Source of the DNA: Planctomycetia bacterium
GTDB taxonomy: Bacteria; Planctomycetota; Planctomycetia; Gemmatales; Gemmataceae
Direction: 5' to 3'
NCBI GenBank assembly: GCA_005772955.1
Contig: SXID01000250.1
Location: 19,462 to 83,461 of the forward strand
Length of the DNA: 64,000 nt
Shown here: one piece after another, positions 42,741 to 52,391 of the stretch
Numbering within the stretch: the first letter of the stretch is position 1
Layout of the letters: every line of letters begins with the position of its first letter
Translations under genes and position numbers: made by a program
The notes under the pieces: model-generated
What the model was told of the DNA's origin: nothing
What the model saw: only the letters and a program-made list of their open reading frames with translations
Database searches by the model: none

Positions 42741-45404
42741 GTGGCCGTCGCCTGTCCGTATTGCAATCACAAACTGATCCTGAAGTCCGCGAAGCTAGGC
42801 CGCTATCGGCCCAAGTGCCCGGCCTGCGCGAAGTCGTTCCTGCTGTTAGTGCCTGGCGAAACTGGTTGCGAGTGCCAGGTGCGGCCCCTTCCCAACCAAA
42901 CGCAGGTCGGCCATCCAGCCGCGGCCGCCCTCGCGGTTTCGTCCGGTGGGTGTGGTGACTCGGGCACGCCGGCGGGCGAGGCGTCCAACTCGCACTTGTT
43001 CGGCGTTGCACGAATGAGCCATGACACCAACGAACTGAACGCGACGCGGCACCCCGGCGACCCGGAACCGGAAGAACCGGCCATCGCGCCGAATACCGTG
43101 GTTCGCGGGTACGCCATCGAGCGCGAACTTGGGCGCGGCGGCATGGGCCAGGTGTACCTCGCGACCCAACTCTCGCTCGACCGTTCGGTCGCGCTGAAGG
43201 TGATGAGCAAGCGCTGGGCGACTGACCCGGTGTTCGTCGCGCGATTCACACGAGAAGCGTTTGCCTCCGCACAACTCTCTCACCCCAACATCGTCCAGAT
43301 TCACGACATCGGAGAGGTTGATGGCACGCGATTCTTCAGCATGGAGTACGTACGCGGACGGTCGCTTTCAGAACTTGTGAAGTGGCAGGGAAAGATCGAC
43401 CCGGAGATCGCTGTTGGCTACATCCTACAGGCCGCACGTGGTTTGAAACACGCGCACGATCGCGGGATGATTCACCGCGACGTGAAGCCCGACAACCTGC
43501 TCCTCGACGAGCAAGGTCTGGTGAAGGTCGCGGATCTTGGCCTCGTGAAAACCGCCTCGGTGTCACACGACGGCGACCGCTTTGGCGATGCGATCCCGCG
43601 CAGCGGACTTCACACGCTCCCGCTGGACATGACCGGGGACCGGATCGCGCTCGGCACGCCCGCATACATGTCGCCGGAGCAGTGCCGCGACGCCGCGAGT
43701 GTTGATCACCGCGCGGACATCTACTCGCTCGGCTGCACGCTCTATGTACTCGTGACCGGGCGACGTCCGTTCGAGGGCACTATCGCCGTCGAACTGATGT
43801 CGAAGCACGCTTACGATGCGCTCGTGCCGCCGGAGCAGATCGTGAGTCGCGTGCCGAAGGAGGTTTCCGCAGTTATCCAACGGATGATGGCGAAGGATCC
43901 CGGCGACCGCTATCAGGACATGGCGGAGGTGATTCGCACTCTCGAAGTGTGGCTCGGTGTGTCCCACGCGGGCACATTTTCCCCACCGGAAGAACAGATC
44001 TCGCGGGTCGAAGGGTATGTGCTCCGGTTCAACACGTGTGGTTTCGCAGTGTTGCGAAGTCGCCTCATCGCGGGGTTCTTCGGCACCATCGCACTAGCGG
44101 CCGTGCTGCTCGCGTTCTTCGGAAAAATCCCGTGGGCGTTCGGGGTGTTCGGGCTGGCGCTGGAAACGACTCTCGCGTACTTCGTCCTCGACGGTATCAC
44201 GCGGAAGGGTCATCTGTTCAGTTGCACGCGGCGGTTCGTCGCGGGGCTGGGCTGGAGCGACTGGGCCGTCGCCGTCGCGGGGTTCGCGATGTTCTGCGTC
44301 CTGCTCGCGCTTCTGAAAGTGCTGGGGATCTGGGTCGGCTTTGGGCTACTCGGCATCGGTCTTGCGTTCGCACTCCGCTACGGCGTAGACCGCGCGCTGG
44401 CCGAGGAACGCCGCGCCGTCCTCGACGGAGCCGAGCGGCAACTCCGGCAGATGCGCGCGAGCGGGCTAGGTGAAGAAGAGTTGCGACAGTTCGTAGTGAA
44501 GTTCGCCGGTCGCGACTGGGAGGAGTTCTTTGAGGCGCTATTCGGCTACCAAGCGAAGTTGACAGCACGCGGGGTTCTGCTCCGCGGCGGCGCGGCCGGG
44601 ATGCGCGAGAAACACGCGGGCTGGCGTGAGCCTCTGATTGTCGCGATGGAGCGAATCGAGAGGACCCGCAAGGAGGCACGCGAACGTGCGATGTTGGTGG
44701 TGGTCGAACGCGCGAACCTGCTCGCGGCCGGCGTGACTGCCGAGGCCGCGGAAGAGCAGGCGAAGGCTACTGCTGACGCAATGGTACGCGGGGCCGACGA
44801 GATTCGGCGTGCGGAGACCGCGCGCGACGCGCCCGGCCGCCATCCAGGCGAAGCCCCCGCGAACGTGCGGGCGCTGGTTCACGCGGCGGAGCAACCCAAC
44901 GCATTCGCGTTCGTGCCGACACCCGCTCGCGACCCGTTTGGCTCGCTCATCTCGCTCTTCGTCGGGCCGCACGTTCGCGCGGTTGCGGCGGCATTATTGC
45001 TCGCGGCGAGCGCGCTCTGGGCGCACCAGAACGACCTTGTTCCTGGCGCCGAGATCCGCGTACAGGCCACGCAAGCGGTCGAGAGCCGCGACCTCATGGC
45101 CTTTCAGCAGCAGGCCGCGCTTGATGCGAGCCGCGTGACGAAACCGCTCACGTTCGCGGGCGTGCCAGCTCCGTTCGTTGCGTGGGTGGATGGCTTCAAT
45201 GTCGGCCTGGCCGGGTTGATGCTGCTTGCATCGCTGTTTTTCCGCGGGAACCTGATGAGCGTGTTCGTGTTGATCGGCGCTGCGATCGCGATCGTCGGCC
45301 ACCAGTTCGGTATTCGCACCGTCGAGCCATTCCGCGACTACCATGTCTCGCTCATGCTCGGTTCGGTGCTTTCGCTCGTGGGGTTCCGTGCCGGAACGCG
45401 TTGA
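42741..45404 (+). CDS. Multi-span membrane Ser/Thr kinase with N-terminal zinc ribbon
   Basis: An 887-residue signalling protein. Residues 1-40 form a zinc ribbon (CPYC and CPAC). After a linker the kinase domain (about 120-390) has GRGGMGQVYLA, VALKVMSK, HRDVKPDN, DLGLVK in place of DFG, and SPEQ. Four hydrophobic helices follow (about 440-560), then a long charged, helical, coiled-coil-like segment (about 560-740), and three or four more helices to the C-terminus. The kinase is active by motif. Both kinase and zinc ribbon should be cytoplasmic. The start is GTG 42741. Confidence 0.87.
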   Translation: MAVACPYCNHKLILKSAKLGRYRPKCPACAKSFLLLVPGETGCECQVRPLPNQTQVGHPAAAALAVSSGGCGDSGTPAGEASNSHLFGVARMSHDTNELNATRHPGDPEPEEPAIAPNTVVRGYAIERELGRGGMGQVYLATQLSLDRSVALKVMSKRWATDPVFVARFTREAFASAQLSHPNIVQIHDIGEVDGTRFFSMEYVRGRSLSELVKWQGKIDPEIAVGYILQAARGLKHAHDRGMIHRDVKPDNLLLDEQGLVKVADLGLVKTASVSHDGDRFGDAIPRSGLHTLPLDMTGDRIALGTPAYMSPEQCRDAASVDHRADIYSLGCTLYVLVTGRRPFEGTIAVELMSKHAYDALVPPEQIVSRVPKEVSAVIQRMMAKDPGDRYQDMAEVIRTLEVWLGVSHAGTFSPPEEQISRVEGYVLRFNTCGFAVLRSRLIAGFFGTIALAAVLLAFFGKIPWAFGVFGLALETTLAYFVLDGITRKGHLFSCTRRFVAGLGWSDWAVAVAGFAMFCVLLALLKVLGIWVGFGLLGIGLAFALRYGVDRALAEERRAVLDGAERQLRQMRASGLGEEELRQFVVKFAGRDWEEFFEALFGYQAKLTARGVLLRGGAAGMREKHAGWREPLIVAMERIERTRKEARERAMLVVVERANLLAAGVTAEAAEEQAKATADAMVRGADEIRRAETARDAPGRHPGEAPANVRALVHAAEQPNAFAFVPTPARDPFGSLISLFVGPHVRAVAAALLLAASALWAHQNDLVPGAEIRVQATQAVESRDLMAFQQQAALDASRVTKPLTFAGVPAPFVAWVDGFNVGLAGLMLLASLFFRGNLMSVFVLIGAAIAIVGHQFGIRTVEPFRDYHVSLMLGSVLSLVGFRAGTR

Positions 45405-45411
45405 TCACCCG

Positions 45412-45463
45412 CTCCCCTGAGTAGGGAGGGCTTCAGTATTTCACCCCTCCCTACTCAGGGGAG
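45412..45463. repeat. Perfect 19-bp inverted repeat
   Basis: Arms 45412-45430 and 45445-45463 are perfectly complementary around a 14-base loop. It starts 8 bases after the stop of the membrane kinase gene and may act as its terminator, though no T run follows. Confidence 0.92.
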
Positions 45464-45578
45464 GGGGGTGCGCATTGTACTTCGCGCATTTCGAACTTAC
45501 TCCCTTCCGCACGACCCGCACTGCGTGCATAATCGCCCGTGTAGTCCGTTCCCACTGACAAACACGAGGTACCACACC

Positions 45579-46229
45579 ATGCGGCAGTTGTTCGCAGTTG
45601 CAGTCGTTGCCGGCTCGCTGGCTGGTCTTGCGACGTTCCAGCCGGCTGTTGCGCAAGACAAGAAGAAAGGCCCCGAGATCGTTGTGCCGTACGTGCCTAC
45701 CCACGAGAAGGTTGTGACCGCGATGCTGAAGCTCGCGGCGGTGAAGGAAGGCCAGACGGTCTACGATCTTGGTTGCGGCGATGGCCGCATCGCGATCACC
45801 GCCGTACGCGACTTCAAGGCCAAGAGCGGGTTGGGCATCGACTTCAACCCAGAGCGGTTGACTGACTGCGGCGCCGCGGTTGCGAAATCCGGGTTGGTGG
45901 CCCAGAAGAAACTCGGGATCAACATGACATTCGCGGACAAGAAGGTGAACGGGGTCACAGTGGAACTTGACGGCAAGCAAGTGCTGACGTTCAAGGAGGG
46001 TGACGTGCTGAAGATGACGCCCGAAGACTTCAAGGATGTGGACGTGGTCACGCTCTACCTGTTGCCGGACGTGAACCTTCGGCTCATGCCGATTCTGAAG
46101 AAGGGGCTGAAGCCGGGTTCGCGGATCGTGTCGCATGACTTCGACATGGGCGACTGGAAGGAAGACAAGAAGGAAGAGATAGAGGCTGACCGCTCACACA
46201 CCATCTACCTGTGGACGATCAAGAAGTAA
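45579..46229 (+). CDS. Exported SAM-methyltransferase-like protein
   Basis: A 216-residue class I methyltransferase fold with motif I VYDLGCGDGRIAI, motif II GIDFNPERL and VDVVTLYLLPDVN. It carries a clear signal peptide, MRQLFAVAVVAGSLAGLATF, with probable cleavage after AVA. Export of a SAM-dependent enzyme is unusual because SAM is a cytoplasmic cofactor. ATG 45579 is the first start after the repeat region; starting further upstream would add 37 unrelated residues. A 58-bp hairpin follows the stop. Confidence 0.8.
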   Translation: MRQLFAVAVVAGSLAGLATFQPAVAQDKKKGPEIVVPYVPTHEKVVTAMLKLAAVKEGQTVYDLGCGDGRIAITAVRDFKAKSGLGIDFNPERLTDCGAAVAKSGLVAQKKLGINMTFADKKVNGVTVELDGKQVLTFKEGDVLKMTPEDFKDVDVVTLYLLPDVNLRLMPILKKGLKPGSRIVSHDFDMGDWKEDKKEEIEADRSHTIYLWTIKK

Positions 46230-46252
46230 CGGACGGTTGGTCCGTTGCGGCA

Positions 46253-46373
46253 CACAGGGCTTCCGCCCTGGGCTACGTCCGACGGCCCCTCCAGGGCGAA
46301 GAGAAGTACCATTGTGGTTCTTCTCTTCGCCCTGGAGGGGCCGTCGGACGTAGCCCAGGGCGGAAGCCCTGTG
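46253..46373. repeat. 58-bp-arm near-perfect inverted repeat
   Basis: Arms 46253-46310 and 46316-46373 differ at a single position and are separated by only 5 bases (ATTGT). In RNA or single-stranded DNA this makes one very stable hairpin. It lies between the methyltransferase and FAD oxidoreductase genes, 61 bases upstream of the latter's start. Confidence 0.97.
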
Positions 46374-46433
46374 AACTTTGGCGTTCGTCCGCGCGCTCCT
46401 TACAGTAACGGCGACCCTCACAGAGATGACATC

Positions 46434-48023
46434 ATGGCGACGAACACGCACGACGCGATCATTATCGGGGCCGGGCACAACGGGCTCGTCACCGCCGCGT
46501 ACCTCGCGAAAGCCGGCTACAAGGTGCTGGTACTGGAACGCCGTGAGATTGTCGGCGGGTGTTGCATAACGGAGGAACTGTGGCCCGGCTTCAAGGTGTC
46601 GACCGCGGCCTACGTGAACAGCCTCTTGCGCCCCGAAATCATCCGTGAACTGGAGCTGAAGAAGTACGGCTTCGAGATGCTCCCGCGGAGCCCGTCGTCA
46701 TTCACGCCATTCCCGGACGGCCGTTACCTGATGATGGGGCCGGACAAGGAGATGACTCATAGGGAAATCGCGAAGTTCTCGAAGAAGGACGCGGAAGCGT
46801 ATCCGAAGTACGAGGACATGCTGACGCGGGTCGCGGACTTCCTCGAACCGATGTTGACCCAGACGCCGCCCGATCCGTTCGGCGGCCTCGGCTCGCTCTG
46901 GAAGCTTGGTAAACTCGGTCTCGGCTTCCGCAAACTCGGGCGTACCACTGCGACCGAAGCCGTCGAGGTTCTCACCGGCGCCGCGCGGCCGATTCTCGAC
47001 CGGTGGTTCGAGTCGGAGGAACTGAAAGCCACCATCGCGACCGACGCGGTCATCGGCGCGTTCGCGCCCCCGTCGCATCCCGGCACCGCGTACGTTCTGT
47101 TCCACCACGTGATGGGCGAGTGCAACGGTGTCCGCGGCGTGTGGGGCTACGTCCGTGGCGGCATGGGCACAATTTCGAACAGCATTGCCTCAGCCGCTAA
47201 GAGCTACGGCGCGGAGATCCGCACGAACGCGGACGTGGGCAAGATCGTGGTGAGCGATGGACGCGTGGTCGGCGTCGCGCTGAAGGACGGCACCGAGTTT
47301 CGCGCGAAGCGGGTCGCGAGTGGCGCCGACGCAAACGTCACGTTCCTGAAACTGATGGACGCGAAAGACCTGCCGCCTGAGTTCCTCGCACAGGTCAAGA
47401 AGATCGATTACTCGTCGGCCACGGTGAAGATCAACGTGGCGCTGGACCGGCCGCCCAACTGGAAGGCGCTCCCATCGGATGGAAAGATCGGCCCACAGCA
47501 CCACGGCACGATGCACGTCTGCCCGGATCAGGACTACATCGAACGCGGCTACGACGACGCCAAATACGGGCGATGGTCCCGCGACCCAATGCTCGAATGC
47601 ACGATGGCGACCGCGCTCGACTCGACGCTCGCGCCGGAGGGGAAGCACATTCTGAGTATGTTCGTGCAGTACGCGCCCTACACGTTGAAGGGCACAACCT
47701 GGGACGTGGAGAAGGACAAGTTCGCGGATCGGTGTTTCGACATCCTCGAAGACTACGCACCTGGCTTCAAGTCGAGCGTGCTGCACCGCCTGGTGATACC
47801 TCCTCCTGATATGGAACGACTGTGGGGAATCACAGGGGGGAACATCATGCAAGGCTCGATGAGCCTGTCGAGCATGTTCAGCTTCCGCCCGGTCGCGGGG
47901 TACGCGAACTACCGCACGCCGGTGAAGGGGCTGTACATGTGCGGAGCCGCCTCGCACCCCGGTGGAGGCGTGATGGGCGCTTGCGGACTAAACGCCGCGC
48001 GCGAGATGCTGAGGGACGGTTAA
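46434..48023 (+). CDS. FAD-dependent oxidoreductase (phytoene desaturase / PYROXD2-like)
   Basis: A 529-residue flavoprotein of the carotenoid desaturase-amine oxidase superfamily. The N-terminal dinucleotide loop is AIIIGAGHNGLVTAAYLAK, followed by VLVLERREIVGGCCITEEL, and the C-terminal FAD-binding part is GLYMCGAASHPGGGVMGACG. Length and the GGCCxTEE segment fit the PYROXD2-like branch rather than true CrtI. The substrate is unknown. ATG 46434 begins right after a 120-base hairpin; the upstream part of the frame is inside that repeat and is rejected. Confidence 0.85.
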   Translation: MATNTHDAIIIGAGHNGLVTAAYLAKAGYKVLVLERREIVGGCCITEELWPGFKVSTAAYVNSLLRPEIIRELELKKYGFEMLPRSPSSFTPFPDGRYLMMGPDKEMTHREIAKFSKKDAEAYPKYEDMLTRVADFLEPMLTQTPPDPFGGLGSLWKLGKLGLGFRKLGRTTATEAVEVLTGAARPILDRWFESEELKATIATDAVIGAFAPPSHPGTAYVLFHHVMGECNGVRGVWGYVRGGMGTISNSIASAAKSYGAEIRTNADVGKIVVSDGRVVGVALKDGTEFRAKRVASGADANVTFLKLMDAKDLPPEFLAQVKKIDYSSATVKINVALDRPPNWKALPSDGKIGPQHHGTMHVCPDQDYIERGYDDAKYGRWSRDPMLECTMATALDSTLAPEGKHILSMFVQYAPYTLKGTTWDVEKDKFADRCFDILEDYAPGFKSSVLHRLVIPPPDMERLWGITGGNIMQGSMSLSSMFSFRPVAGYANYRTPVKGLYMCGAASHPGGGVMGACGLNAAREMLRDG

Positions 48024-48102
48024 GCCGGTTCCCTTGAATCCCCCGCGTTCGTGGGTACCAAAACCACACGCTCTCCGCCTCCCCACCGGACACGGGTCCC
48101 GC

Positions 48103-49437
<1,335 letters not shown>

Positions 49438-49449
49438 ATCGCAAACAGA

Positions 49450-50193
49450 TCAAGCGGCCTTGCGCACGTCGAGCAACTTCTTCCACCACGGGGCTGGCTT
49501 TGCAGATGGGGGTGCCGGAGCCGGGGCTGGTTCTTCCTCCCCAGTTTCGGCCTTCGACTCGGTTGCGGGGTCGGTGTGGCGTGCGGAAAATGCCTGGACG
49601 AGAATGCCGATGATGACCAGCCCAACGACGGTGCCATTGAGCGCTGCCACGTTCCGTGTGACCCACGCCCCGGTATCTTTGGAAAGGAATTGTTCGATCA
49701 GCAGGATGCCCGCGTGCCCGGCAAGCAGCACACCCAAAAGGCTCGTGAGGAGCATCGTCCAGAGGCGGTAGAGCAGCAAGCCGAACAGCCCGCCGCAGAG
49801 GAATACGGCCCAGAGTTCCTGCGCTTGCGGCAACACCCACTGCACCGCGAGCCATGCCCCGCACCCGCCGGCCACGAAAGCGAGCACCTTCGCCAACTCC
49901 AGTGCGAGCAGCCCCGCCGCGACAGCGAGCAGGATGCCGATCGCCATCACCTGTGTTCCGCCACTTGTGCGGCCCGCGTTCAGGCCGATCAACCCGGCCG
50001 CGAGCGTGATCCCCGCGACAACCCAAAACCGGTGCCAGCGCCAGCCGAACAGCCACAGCGCGAAGCCGAGAACCGTGACGGTGCCGGTCATTGCGGCGGT
50101 CATGCCTCGGGCTTCGGCCAGGATGTCGGGAGCGATCAGTTGCACGTCGCACCGGGGCGTGGGAGCGGGTTTATTCTTACAAGGTACGTTCAT
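49450..50193 (-). CDS. Multi-span membrane protein
   Basis: I do not recognise the family with confidence. The 247 residues have a short polar N-terminus and seven or so hydrophobic helices with small-residue motifs (VVAGITLAAGLIGLNAG, ALELAKVLAFVAGGCGAWLA, LTSLLGVLLAGHAG). This resembles DUF4203/TMEM198-type proteins. A Pro/Ala/Glu-rich cytoplasmic tail ends WWKKLLDVRKAA. It converges with ugd and is divergent from the RluA gene. Confidence 0.7.
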   Translation of the reverse strand: MNVPCKNKPAPTPRCDVQLIAPDILAEARGMTAAMTGTVTVLGFALWLFGWRWHRFWVVAGITLAAGLIGLNAGRTSGGTQVMAIGILLAVAAGLLALELAKVLAFVAGGCGAWLAVQWVLPQAQELWAVFLCGGLFGLLLYRLWTMLLTSLLGVLLAGHAGILLIEQFLSKDTGAWVTRNVAALNGTVVGLVIIGILVQAFSARHTDPATESKAETGEEEPAPAPAPPSAKPAPWWKKLLDVRKAA

Positions 50194-50339
50194 CCGGCGA
50201 AGGATGTCAAGCGGCCCTCCCGCCTGTCGCGAGGGTATTCCGGTCCGCGATAACCGACGTTTCCGGTTGTTAGCAGGTTCCCATCGCTGAGATGCTACAA
50301 CAACTGGACCGTGTAGAGCGCCGCTATCAGATATCGAGG

Positions 50340-51434
50340 ATGTTACTCGTGCCGCCGATTCAGTTCGTTGTCGATCGTCGTGACGCCGGGCAGACGCTTG
50401 CCGCGGTGCTCAAGTCGCGGTTCGGGATTCCGTGGGCGCAGGCCAAACGGATCGTCGAAGGTCGGCACGTCAAGGTGAGCGGGCAGGTCGAAACCGATGT
50501 GGCCAAGCGGATGAAACTCGGCAAGCGGGTCGAAATCGCGCCCGGTGTAGTCGAGGTGAAGAAGGTGGCCGGAACCAAGAACGAGGTTGAGAAGGGAAGG
50601 GCGGACAAGAAGAAGGCCCCGCCTGTACCCGCGAAGCCCACGCCGCGTCTGCCCGCGATCAAGAAACCGACGCTCCGGGCGGTTGCCTCACATTCGGCCG
50701 CGCATCCGTCCACTCCCGGTCCCGAAATCGTGTACGTCGATGACGCGATCGTCGTCGTGAACAAGCCGGTCGGGCTGACGACGATGCGCCACAAGGACGA
50801 AGCCGACGAGTTCGGGGAACACGGCCAGAAGTTCCTGACGCGGACGCTCGCGGGCCTGTTACCGGGGCTGTTGGGCACGCCTGACCGGGCGGTGACCGCA
50901 GTCCACCGGCTCGACCGCGACACTTCCGGTCTGGTGGTGTTCGCACGCACCCGCGCCGCGGGAGAAAGTTTGACACAGCAGTTCCGCAAACACAGCACCG
51001 AACGCAATTATCTCGCGCTGACTCGCGGCGTGCCGAAGTCGGGGCGGGTGGCGTCGGTGTTCGTGCGCGATCGCGGCGACGGGCGACGCGGAAGCACCAC
51101 CGACCTGATCGCGGAAGACGGCAAGCGCGCGGTCACGCACGTCGCGGTGTTGGAAACACTCGGTACGTTTGCACTGGTCGAGTGTCGGCTTGACACGGGA
51201 CGCACACATCAAGTGCGTATCCACCTTGGCGAAGCCGGCACACCCCTGTGTGGGGAAACCGTTTACGATCGCCCCATCAGCGGCAAACCCTTTCCCGACA
51301 GCAGCGGGGCGAAGCGGCCCATGCTGCACGCGACGCGACTGGGGTTCACGCACCCAGAGACAGGCGAAGCGGTGGGTTGGGATGTCGCACCACCGGCGGA
51401 TTTCGCGGAACTCCTGACGCGGTTGCGGAGGTAG
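50340..51434 (+). CDS. RluA-family pseudouridine synthase
   Basis: A 364-residue enzyme that isomerises uridine in rRNA or tRNA. An N-terminal S4 RNA-binding domain (QTLAAVLKSRFGIPWAQAKR, IVEGRHVKVSG) is joined by a Lys/Pro-rich linker to the catalytic domain. That domain has VVVNKPVGLTTMRH, HRLDRDTSGLVVFA (catalytic Asp), ERNYLALTRG and RTHQVRIHLGEAG. The target position cannot be predicted. ATG 50340 is preferred to 50292. Confidence 0.92.
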   Translation: MLLVPPIQFVVDRRDAGQTLAAVLKSRFGIPWAQAKRIVEGRHVKVSGQVETDVAKRMKLGKRVEIAPGVVEVKKVAGTKNEVEKGRADKKKAPPVPAKPTPRLPAIKKPTLRAVASHSAAHPSTPGPEIVYVDDAIVVVNKPVGLTTMRHKDEADEFGEHGQKFLTRTLAGLLPGLLGTPDRAVTAVHRLDRDTSGLVVFARTRAAGESLTQQFRKHSTERNYLALTRGVPKSGRVASVFVRDRGDGRRGSTTDLIAEDGKRAVTHVAVLETLGTFALVECRLDTGRTHQVRIHLGEAGTPLCGETVYDRPISGKPFPDSSGAKRPMLHATRLGFTHPETGEAVGWDVAPPADFAELLTRLRR

Positions 51435-51488
51435 GTTGCAAAGCCTCCTCGACGCGAACTTGACGGAAGCGGCTCGCGGCGGAAGGCT

Positions 51489-51838
51489 TCAGTCTGGGAG
51501 CACGACCTTGACGGTCTCGGTTTTCTCGTCGCGCTGAATCTTGACGGTGGCGTCGCCAAGTGCCAGCGCGTCGCGAAGCAGTCGCCGCCGGCGAACTCAA
51601 CTGTACCCGTGGTGCCCAGCGAGTGGTCCGAGCCGTTGGTCGCGGTTCCGCCAATCGAGTAGTTCACGGTGATTGCGCCAGCGGTGTTCCCCATGCGCGT
51701 GAACTGGATCTCGGCCTGGCTGCCGCCCTCGACCGCGTCCGAGATGACCGTGACGCTCACCGACCCGACGGACGGCACCGTGCGGTCCTCGAACGCCTCC
51801 AGCATCGGGCGGAAGCGGTTCGCGTTCCGCGCCTTCAC
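51489..51838 (-). pseudogene. Calx-beta surface-protein remnant, truncated and frameshifted
   Basis: From GTG 51838 the product begins with a planctomycete-type surface protein N-terminus (RFRPMLEAFEDRTVPS). It continues as a Calx-beta domain (SVTVISDAVEGGSQAEIQF, GTATNGSDHSLGTTGTVEF). At about 51575 the match jumps frame: the next frame reads ALALGDATVKIQRDEKTE, VKVVLPD and stops at 51489-51491. The original frame instead continues antisense into the RluA gene. Intact relatives are usually far longer, so this looks like the decayed start of a large exported protein. Confidence 0.7.
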
Positions 51839-52391
51839 TGACGTTCAGACGGTGAGGGCGATTGTTAGGCCAACGAGACGCGTGAGGATGGATTTGAACG
51901 AGCGGAAGATGGGCGCTCCTGACGGGTAATCGGAACGTAACCCGGCCCGGCTACCCACGTCAACGAGATTCGACACCCGAACCGGACACACGATCCGATC
52001 TTCACACGATATTCCTGCCGTGTCTCCTCGGCCCGCACCGTCGCTTCCCGCGGTTTGATCGCGACCGGTACGTCAATCGCGGTGCGAGTCCGGTCGCCGC
52101 GTGCCAGCCGGGTGCGAATTACAGGGCGGTTCACGCTTGGCGCGGAACCTTTGCACGGTTCAGGTGTTGAAATTCCGTACCCCTGGCGCGAAACTTCCAC
52201 TGGTGAGAACCCGAATCTGGACATTTTTCGTGCGGGTTCGGGAACTCTGCGGTAAGGTGAGCGTCAGAAGAGGAGAACCGGCTCGCAACGGAATCCACCA
52301 CCCGCTTTAACCTCTTGCCTGAGCCGGACTTTCGAGATACACTCGGTCTACACACCTTGCCGGCCTCGCCGGCGCAATCGGAGCGCGGAAC
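51839..52391. other. Gene-poor stretch upstream of the DUF1501 gene
   Basis: About 550 bases between the divergent Calx-beta remnant and the DUF1501 gene. The open frames are short, shadow-like and without recognisable motifs. I see no RNA gene or strong inverted repeat. The DUF1501 promoter should lie near the right end. Confidence 0.4.
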
